From NCBI RefSeq assembly GCF_019175385.1, contig NC_083338.1, forward strand, positions 64,884,884 through 64,948,883: a stretch of 64,000 nt of DNA, given 5' to 3'. The stretch comes from Lycium barbarum. Its lineage: Eukaryota > Streptophyta > Magnoliopsida > Solanales > Solanaceae. Both the position numbers and the translations under genes were made by a program. Below the pieces are notes generated by a model. It made no database searches, was not told the origin of the DNA, and saw only the letters and a list, made by a program, of their open reading frames with translations. Shown here piece by piece: positions 58,944 to 64,000 of this stretch; position 1 is the first letter of the stretch; each line of letters begins with the position of its first letter.

Positions 58944-60945
58944 TGTTATACCCCGTATTTTTATACGTTGGATTATTCGTAAGTTAATCGACATAAGTTT
59001 AAGGACGAGATTATTTTTGGGGATATGAGGCAAGGGCTTTAATCCCCGATTTTTAATAAGTGCACGATTGGGTGTAAAATTCAATTGGTGTAGAAATATT
59101 AGTGGAGATTAGGGATTAATTAACCGTGATTAGATTATTAAGTGGGGATTAATAATTAATTAAGCTAATTAGACCACTAAGTGGGCCCCATAAAAAGTGG
59201 CGGGATCCGATTGGTGTTTAGTTGAAGGTGGACACGTGTCATAAGGGTGGACACGTGTCAACCTAATGGGCTGCCCTTATATCTAATTGATGACTAAAAC
59301 AATGGCCATAATACTTCATTTTCAATTCTAACTCATCAAGAGAAAGAGATATGGCCATGGTAATATCTTGGCTCTCACGACCAAGTTCCTATCATTGAAG
59401 GAAAAAAAAAACGTTCATGGAGGCTGCCATGGCAGCAGCTCACTGCCAGCTGTGACAAAAGTATATATATTTTTCTTGCTTAGATTAAATTCTAAGGTAG
59501 TTTGCAAGTCCAAGGAGGTGATAGCAACATTGGGTATTGAATTGAGGAAGAAGAAATAGTGCAATTGGTGCAAGTGAGTGTAGAATTTGCTCCGATTAAA
59601 TTAAGGTAAGATCTCCTCATTTTATGGTATAATTGGATTAATGGTGTTGTAATGGAAAGATTAAAATTGTATTATATGAAATTGGAAGTAAGAAATTGCA
59701 TGAATTTGTCGATATTAGGAGTTGTAGTCGTTATATGGAATTGTTGAGTTGAAAAGATTCAAAGTGTGGTTTATGTTCATACGTTTTTGTTCATGATTTG
59801 TCGTGTTGTCGTTGATGTGGATTTTTAATTTGGAAAAAAGAAGTGTATAACATATCGTATATGAAGCGTATGTTGGTCTGTTGGGCGTACGATCTTAAAT
59901 GTTAATGATTGGATTGGAAAAGGATTAAGAAAGGTTATTGGATTGTTTGAGTTGTTTATGGGTTGGATTGCACGGATTCGATATCAATATTTCTATTATT
60001 GTCGTTTTTGGTATGGCTGTGATAACAGGAAGTTAATTGGAAGTTCGGGTTAGACGAGTTATATAGGGGAAATGCTGCCCGATTTCCGTTAAGTTCTTAA
60101 CTAATGAAAATCCTAATCAAGAAAGCATGAATTAAAAGATGATTCCTATAGATTTATAAGCTAGAAAGTATACTTTACTAACGATAGCATTACTTTCATA
60201 TTAACTAGGCTAAAGGGGCGACGAATCGAACTTGGTTACGGTTAACCTGTAACGGGTATGTAAAGTTAACCCTTCTTTCTTTTTGGCATGATCATTATGA
60301 AACGAACAGACGATGTGTATATGATTCCAAAGAAGTTCCTATTCTTAGAGCCACTAGGATGACTAATGTTCTTGATTTCCAAAAGCTATTTCATTATGTC
60401 TTAATACGTGTCTATGATTCCAGAAGTTCTATTTTGATATAATCCATTGTGACATTCGAAGGGTACTTGATATGACTATTGTCTTGATTTTCAAATGATA
60501 GTTCGTTTTGACTATTCTGTTGAGTCTCAAATATGATTTAATTTGCATATGGTTGCTCAATACTCTACTCGTGCATGCCACAACATATCTTTCACTGAGT
60601 CCCGGGCCAGGATACGTTTTCGTGCACAGTTTCACTGCATTGTTCACCGAGTCCCTCACTAGAGGGTCGGGTACGGTATATATATATATATGATGGTGTT
60701 ATGATGTGTTTATGGCGCACAGGGATGGTATGTGGCGACCTTATTCACCAAGTCCCACAATGGGCCGGGTATGATAAATGATATTTACATGCATGATTTA
60801 TTTTTCAAAAAGCAAGTGTTTTGGTATTCTGGATGTTATACTTGTCTCCTGTACTCCCTATTTCAGTATGATTCTCTTTACTGTATTTTATGCTTTATAT
60901 ACTCAGTACATATTCCGTACTGACCCCCTTTCTTCGGGGGGCTGC
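58944..60945 (+). repeat. 3' LTR of B'', truncated by E
   Basis: It matches the 5' LTR from 18484, including CATTGGGTATTGAATTGAGG, the donor-like AAG|GTAAGA (GT 59606-59607), GGGGAAATGCTGCCCG (about 60066), the CACTGAGTCCC/CACCGAGTCCC array (60595-60775) and the double hairpin (60904-60922). It stops at ...CGGGGGGCTGC where E starts; about 480 bp of LTR should continue beyond the window. Confidence 0.9.
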
Positions 60946-61683
60946 TGTCACGACCCGACTAGGGCTGTGACGAGCACCCGGTGCTACCCCCTCCCGGGCA
61001 CCCCTTTAACATAATTTCACATAACGTCTAGGTGAGTCATAAATCAAATCATGCATTCTAGTCATCAATCATACTAGTCCCAATTGGACGACAACATTTT
61101 TTATATCCTCATAGGCATCTATGCCATATCAAGGTACATGGGCCGACAAGGCCATTAAAATGACATACAAAAATATAGGCCGTCAAGGCCAAACACATCT
61201 AACCACATACACATATCTACGAGCCTCTAAGAAGAGTATAATATATCACATGAGCGGGACAGGACCCCGCTATGCCCATAATTATGTACACAAAAGAATG
61301 AGTACCCAAAAGCTATGGCTCCGAATGAAATGGAGCTCTGCTATGCAACCTTTGAGAAAGCTACTATGGATCAGGCCTGTCTCCCTACGCACCTGCGGGC
61401 ATGACGCAGCGTCCACAAACAAAAGGACATCAGTATGAAGAATGTACTGAGTATGTAAAGCATGATCAACATCGATATAGAAGAATAATAGACAACATAT
61501 GAAGTAGCATAGGAGGGGAGAAAATAATATCATCATCATGGTACTTACTTGCTTTCCATAGGGATATTCCGTTCTATTGCGTATCCGCATACATACATCC
61601 ATATCCGTACTTAATTACCCTCATAATCATTTACATCTCATATACATAACATATTCGTACTCTTAATGATGTCATATACATAG

Positions 61684-61688
<5 letters not shown>

Positions 61689-61719
<31 letters not shown>
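61689..61719. repeat. (CA)n microsatellite in the E LTR
   Basis: About 15 CA units, Z-DNA-prone, in the downstream half of the LTR. Confidence 0.95.
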
Positions 61720-61727
<8 letters not shown>

Positions 61728-62987
61728 CATAGCGTGCCCGACCATGAAGGTTCGGTGTTTCATACTACTTGGCCAACCAAGGCTCAAGGTTATATCTACC
61801 TGGCCCTACCAAGGCATCAGGGTTATCCATACCATCTGCAGACATGCGCGCGTGCTACGTAATCATATACATACATATACATATATTCTACCCGGCATTA
61901 TAAGCTCGGGGTTTCATTATAGCCCTTCATAGGCACACATACATATAATAGCTCATACGCATCTCTTGCGTCATTTTACTCTTGTCATCATTATTATCAT
62001 CATCATTACTATCATCATCATTATCGTTACGTCTACATCATAGGCTTACTCGTCATATGAGGAACGTAGTACAGTCGTAGAACTAATCAAGGATCATAGG
62101 CTTAGTAGCTTTTGAGAATAGAATCATATGGAACACATCATGAGCTCATAGAAGGATAAATGATTGCCCAACGAACCATGCCTTATGAAAGAAGGATTAG
62201 CCTTACATACCTTTCCGGTTAACTATTCTACACTTGCACGTACTCCTCCGATGCTCACGTTTCTACCTTCATTAAGTTCATACTATCATTAGAATCGATA
62301 ACTAGCACACATGGCTAAAGCTAGAGAAAATCGAGTAGCATCTCCTTTATTTATACAACATTTGCTCATATCGTAATTCAACTCCCAAATGTCAACAATA
62401 TATTCACAATATCATAACAATAGCCATTAATCATCCACATTATCTAGATTTCTCAAATTGGCTCCTAATTTACCCCTATTCATGGTCATAACCCCCGACC
62501 TCGTCCATTCATATACATTGTGTTTTTCATGATCTTAACGTCACTTATAACACATTCATACCACAACACAACAAAAATCATGATTCAATTCAAACTATTT
62601 CTCAAAATGTCACTATTCATCATTCATGACCCATTTTGCTATACCTTTCTAATGTCCAAGCATTTTAACTCTCAAATTCCTTAAACAACGCATAAATATC
62701 ATGTATCTTACCTTAGACGTTGTAGGAACGAGCCTTAGTTGATAATACTCCACTTGAGCAAAAACCCTAGTTTTCCTCTATTTGGATTTCTTGACCTTGG
62801 ATGATCTTTGATGGTTTTCTTACTCTTGATTCACTTGGTTTATGTTGTTGATCACCAAATATCTTTGAACTCTTGTGAAATAAACATAGAGAGATGTTTT
62901 AGAGAGAAGGGGTGTGATGTAGAAGTGAAATGAAATAAGCCTTGGTCCCCTTATTTAATGACTTGAAAACCTGAGTTGAAGTGCACA

Positions 62988-63258
62988 GTGGTCGTAAACA
63001 TGGTTTACGGTCCGTATTCTAGTTTACGGACCGTCCTCCGTGGTCGTATTTAACCTTAGCAGAATCAGAAACTCAGGCTGCAACATGGTCATTTACGACC
63101 ATGGTTTACGGGCCGTAAATCACTTTACGGTCCGTATTGTAGGTCGTATTTAACCATTTGATCAACTGGCAGAAAGTTGAAGTTTTGAATGCCAAAATAC
63201 GACATGCCAGTTTACAGACCTTATACCATTTTACGGTCCGTATTTCACATTACGACCA
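62988..63258 (-). promoter_or_regulatory. Palindrome cluster in the U3 of E
   Basis: Five sites share an ACGGNCCGT core: TTTACGGTCCGTA at 63004, 63124 and 63230, TTTACGGACCGT at 63023, TTTACGGGCCGTAAA at 63105. At least five half-sites (GTCGTA or TTACGACC) lie between them. All are within 520 bp of the LTR start and upstream of the presumed TATA region, a usual enhancer position. Confidence 0.7.
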
Positions 63259-63510
63259 CTGTCCAGATTGCAAACCTGCAACTTTTAACATTTCTCGACT
63301 TTTCATTCTAATCATCCACTTCCATGTATATACATTGTTCATCTCACACCTTGCCTTATCTTAGCCAACTTTCTCGTCTTACGTCGGATGCCTTTGAAAT
63401 CTCACCTAAGGTCATCAAACGCCATTTCTTACTCATGGAACATCATACACTCGTACTCATCATTAGTTCATTCACTTGCGTACCAACGGAAGATATTCCG
63501 AGGTGTAACA

Positions 63511-63544
63511 TTCTTCCCCCCTTAAGAACATTCGTCCTCGAATG
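63511..63544 (-). promoter_or_regulatory. Polypurine tract and pre-PPT hairpin of E
   Basis: On the minus strand CATTCGAGGACGAATG (63529-63544) is followed by TTCTTAAGGGGGGAAGAA and the LTR start. Confidence 0.88.
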
Positions 63545-63715
63545 TTACAGTCTTCGGGGATTCTATAAAAATTTCGCCAGAGTTTCCCCTGTAATATGGC
63601 ACTACCATCCTGCCACAACAACCCATAATATCGATGCCTCACAGGGCTACAACACAATAGCATAAGAATTTGGCCACACACGACCCAAAAATTATAAAAG
63701 GAAAACATGCATACC
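63545..63715 (-). other. 3' untranslated part of E with shared module
   Basis: Between the pol stop and the pre-PPT hairpin, the minus strand has GCCCTGTGAGGCATCGATAT and ACAGGGGAAACTCTGGCGAAA. The same two pieces in the same order occur in the internal regions of B', B'' and D, which have no pol. This marks what those deletion-type elements kept. Confidence 0.75.
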
Positions 63716-64000
63716 TTATGATCTCGACGTCTCATCTTGGACTTCTTCCAGGGGATGAAATAAATGCGGGTATCTGGATCGCATACTCTCTTCTGCTTCC
63801 CATGTCATCTCTTCTCTTTTACTGCTTCTCCATAGAACCTTAACTAAGGCCACTTCTTTGTTCCTAAGCCTCCGTACTTGCTTATCTAATATGCCAATGG
63901 GTACCTCTTCGTAAGATAAATTTTCTGTCACTTGAACATCATTTACTGGTACGATCCTAGTAGGATCTGCAACACATTTCAGAAGCATCGAGACATGGAA
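63716..64000 (-). CDS. pol: C-terminal end of chromovirus pol with chromodomain (element E, partial)
   Basis: An open frame from the window edge to TAA at 63716-63718. It shows FHVSMLLKC, then VNDVQVTENLSYEE and the chromodomain-like core ILDKQVRRLRNKEVALVKVL, EEMTWEAEESMRSRYPHLF. In chromoviruses this tail follows integrase and is thought to steer integration to heterochromatin by binding modified histone H3. Residues before it lie outside the window. The homologous tail of A is cut after ILDRQVRKL. No damage is visible in this part. Confidence 0.9.
   Translation of the reverse strand, partial: FHVSMLLKCVADPTRIVPVNDVQVTENLSYEEVPIGILDKQVRRLRNKEVALVKVLWRSSKREEMTWEAEESMRSRYPHLFHPLEEVQDETSRS

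Larger units (their letters stand above)
18484..60945 (+). mobile_element. Element B'': plus-strand non-autonomous LTR element carrying C, D and a tandem duplication
   Basis: The 5' LTR starts TGTTATACCCC at 18484 and is split by C and D. PBS at 41697, a long internal region without gag or pol, a polypurine tract (AAGGGGGGAAGGA, 58931-58943) and a 3' LTR at 58944 with the same start. Both LTRs have the family-B sequence and differ by scattered substitutions. Without C, D and the duplicate block its internal region is roughly 4.4 kb. The last part of the 3' LTR is displaced by E. Left TSD candidate CACCT (18479-18483). Confidence 0.85.
60946..63510 (-). repeat. 3' LTR of element E
   Basis: Minus reading TGTTACACCTCGG (63510) ... 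GGGTCGTGACA (60946). Modules: U3 palindrome cluster (62988-63258), telo-box-like AAACTAGGGTTT (about 62762-62776), splice donor AAG|GTAAGA (GT 62710-62711), double hairpin CAGTATGAAGAATGTACTG (61431-61449), a (CA)n tract (61689-61719) and an ATC-rich stretch (61985-62030). Confidence 0.9.
60946..64000 (-). mobile_element. Element E: minus-strand chromovirus, 3' end only
   Basis: 3' LTR 60946-63510, polypurine tract and pre-PPT hairpin, a short 3' untranslated part, then the C-terminal end of pol running off the window. The coding part has no stop, so E may be the youngest and possibly autonomous element here. It is inserted in the B'' 3' LTR within the CTTCGGGGGGCTGC hairpin arm; left TSD candidate GCTGC (60941-60945). 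Confidence 0.88.

Overview
This window looks like a heterochromatic stretch of a plant nuclear genome made almost entirely of nested LTR retrotransposons. I find no credible host gene, rRNA operon, tRNA or CRISPR array. The plant assignment rests on three things: Ty3/gypsy chromovirus-type pol with a C-terminal chromodomain-like region, primer-binding sites of the plant initiator-Met tRNA type (TGGTATCAGAGC), and 2-3 kb LTRs starting TGTTATA/TGTTACA and ending TGACA. The LTR wording resembles elements I associate with Solanaceae, but that is recollection and only a weak inference.

Layout. 1-1931: the 3' end and 3' LTR of a plus-strand element (X), ending in a fold-back fragment. X interrupts A (1932-9055, minus), the only element here with a nearly full gag-pol; it is a pseudogene with five in-frame stops in pol, one in gag, and a deletion that removed the zinc knuckle and protease. 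A sits one base inside the 3' end of a minus-strand family-B LTR (9056-11522). That LTR is itself inserted in a plus-strand B element (B', 11523-16925), whose small non-gag ORF is split by a 3.2-kb solo LTR (S, 12530-15705, TSD AGTAG). At 16926 a minus-strand B LTR (B3) begins; it is interrupted at 18484 by a plus-strand non-autonomous element (B'', 18484 to 60945).

B'' carries nested insertions. Element C (20959-32932, minus, TSD GAGTG) holds a solo LTR of A's family (23569-26658, TSD TGAGT). Element D (32958-41662, plus, TSD AGTCA/AGTGA) has intact LTRs and PBS but no gag-pol, and holds a 110-nt 5S rRNA-like segment. A 12.85-kb block covering the 5' part of C, all of D and the start of the B'' internal region is repeated head to tail (29943-42791 and 42792-55649) with almost no differences and a 4-bp microhomology (GTGG) at the breakpoints. 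The B'' 3' LTR (58944-60945) is cut by E (60946-64000, minus), a Tekay/Del-like chromovirus whose pol C-terminus is open at the window edge.

How the parts relate. The families differ in sequence but share an ordered set of short modules: a U3 palindrome cluster (C, E), a consensus splice donor AAG|GTAAG near LTR position 550-650, a GGGGAAATGCTGCC motif, a hairpin array around CACCGAGTCCC...GGGCCGGGTACGG, a double hairpin CAGTAC(N7)GTACTG + CCCC..GGGG, the iMet PBS, a leader motif GATCGTGCGATAGAGC, acceptor-like sites before gag, and the hairpin CATTCGAGGACGAATG upstream of the polypurine tract. Autonomous (A, E) and gag-pol-less (B, C, D) elements share most of these, which would suit trans-mobilisation of the latter by the former.
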